NCBI RefSeq assembly: GCF_000242635.2 | Contig: NC_017770.1 | Coordinates: 744,001 to 808,000 of the forward strand | Source: Solitalea canadensis DSM 3403 | Lineage (GTDB): Bacteria; Bacteroidota; Bacteroidia; Sphingobacteriales; Sphingobacteriaceae | Reading direction: 5' to 3' | Length of the DNA stretch: 64,000 bases | In this document: piece by piece, positions 63,162 to 64,000 of the stretch | Layout: the number at the start of each line of letters is the position of its first letter | Position numbering within the stretch: the stretch's first letter is position 1 | Translations under genes and position numbers: made by a program | The notes under the pieces: generated by a model | The model's input: only the letters and a program-made list of their open reading frames with translations | Databases searched by the model: none | Told to the model about the DNA's origin: nothing

Positions 63162-64000
63162 TTACATTTCCTGTTCAATAGCTTTTGGGGCCGGTCTAAA
63201 GCTGAAGGCCCTATATAAGTAGAACACAATATTTACTGCTGCAAATATTAATGAGAAATAATAAATAGCTGTGTCAGGTGTTTCTGCAGTAATGTGGTGA
63301 ATAATAGCCACAACAATTAACAATACAGAAAGAGCAACACCAATCAATGAAATGGTTTTGTTGCTGGTAAATAATGTTTCTGATTTATTATCAGATAATG
63401 CACTGTTTTTCATTCCATAGCACAAATAAACAGTAAATCCGATCATCATCCATACAATTAAACGGATCCAGGTATCTAATGGTAGAAATACCATCATGAA
63501 TAAACAGGTTCCAACACCTAATAATGGAATTAAAGGCACTAAAGGAGTTTTGAATGAACGAGGTGCATCAGGCATTTTTTTACGCATTACTATAATACCA
63601 ATACATACAAGAATAAATGCGAACAAAGTTCCGATACTGGTCATTTCTCCTACAACACGTGCAGGAACAAAAGCAGCGAACAAGCTAACGAATAACATGA
63701 ATAACAAGTTACTCTTAGCAGGAGTACGGAACTTGCTGTTTACTTCCGAAAATACTTTTGGTAATAATCCGTCTTTACTCATGGAGAAGAATACGCGCGA
63801 CTGGCCTAAAAGCATTACCAGAATAACTGATGCATAACCTGCAAGAATCGCAATGATAATCGCTTTATTTAGCCAAGGATAAGCAGGAGTGATAGTTCCA
63901 TCTGCTCCAACCGGGCCCATGTGATCGATTGCCACTGCAACAGGTGCGATACCATCTTGTCCTTTAAATGCCGAGAAGTTAACAACTCCAGTCATTACGT
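63162..64000 (-). CDS. APC-superfamily amino-acid permease, C-terminal part (truncated by window edge)
   Basis: The frame stays open to the window end, so the N-terminal half is missing; the ATG at 63995 is internal. About six to seven helices of the C-terminal half are seen, with 'AIIIAILAGYASVILVMLLGQSRVFFSMSKDGLLPKVFSEVNSKFRTPAKSNLLFM', the classic helix-8 'GQ-x-R-x-F-x-MS-x-DG-LLP' motif of the cationic amino-acid transporter/YfnA branch. The tail 'FSFRPAPKAIEQEM' is cytoplasmic. Imports amino acids with protons; specificity unknown. Ends 15 bp before its terminator. Confidence 0.92.
   Translation of the reverse strand, partial: VMTGVVNFSAFKGQDGIAPVAVAIDHMGPVGADGTITPAYPWLNKAIIIAILAGYASVILVMLLGQSRVFFSMSKDGLLPKVFSEVNSKFRTPAKSNLLFMLFVSLFAAFVPARVVGEMTSIGTLFAFILVCIGIIVMRKKMPDAPRSFKTPLVPLIPLLGVGTCLFMMVFLPLDTWIRLIVWMMIGFTVYLCYGMKNSALSDNKSETLFTSNKTISLIGVALSVLLIVVAIIHHITAETPDTAIYYFSLIFAAVNIVFYLYRAFSFRPAPKAIEQEM

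Noticed and set aside
63496-63837. 113-codon plus-strand ORF opposite the permease
   Set aside because: Antisense shadow of a conserved membrane protein.

Overview
The window looks like a chromosomal segment of a Bacteroidota bacterium, most likely Sphingobacteriia (Pedobacter/Solitalea-like; the genus is a guess). It is AT-rich. Promoters follow the Bacteroidota form, with a -7 element TAnnTTTG, and Shine-Dalgarno sites are weak. There are three SusC/SusD pairs, a FecI-type ECF sigma factor with FecR, LytTR/His_kinase signalling, and many lipoproteins with acidic residues after the lipobox cysteine. No rRNA, tRNA, CRISPR array, transposase or phage gene was seen.

Layout. 1-960: a truncated Crp/Fnr-type regulator and a small ABM-domain protein. 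1044-6456: a cobalamin riboswitch followed by a B12-uptake operon of BtuG-like lipoprotein, second surface lipoprotein, BtuB-like receptor and second BtuG-like lipoprotein. 6554-8818: a PLP decarboxylase and an aquaporin. 9133-17105: the membrane half of complex I (nuoHIJKLMN), followed by a 42-residue membrane protein. 17278-18966: a decayed secreted-protein gene between two inverted heptamer arrays. 19004-31722: an FAD oxidoreductase, a sensor kinase, a zinc metalloprotease, SusC/SusD, a LytTR regulator and a barrel protein. 32096-35623 (minus strand): two hypothetical proteins, an exported nitrilase-like protein and a quinone-reductase-like dehydrogenase. 35818-38259: agmatine-to-putrescine genes aguB and aguA, separated by a four-helix-bundle gene that sits between inverted heptamer arrays. 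38335-41432: a BASS-type transporter and a long PurF. 41573-48811: sigma/FecR/STN-SusC/SusD plus a secreted Cys-dependent phosphatase. 48888-54656: housekeeping genes (VOC, LysE, dCMP deaminase, guaA, lipoprotein, RsmB-like). 54816-59764: a third SusC/SusD pair behind two identical palindromes and a 37-codon ORF with a Met/Cys-rich end. 59818-64000 (minus strand): TPR protein, two VOC proteins, YebC, MarC and a truncated amino-acid permease.

The genes form several outer-membrane acquisition systems, each with its own control: riboswitch for B12, a kinase/regulator pair for locus 1, a transenvelope sigma/anti-sigma relay for locus 2, and probable repressor plus leader-peptide control for locus 3. 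The most unusual structures are the inverted arrays of 7-nt units (17278-17370, 18881-18966, 36693-36727 with 37183-37210, 49320-49447) and the Met/Cys-ending leader ORF at 54915-55028.
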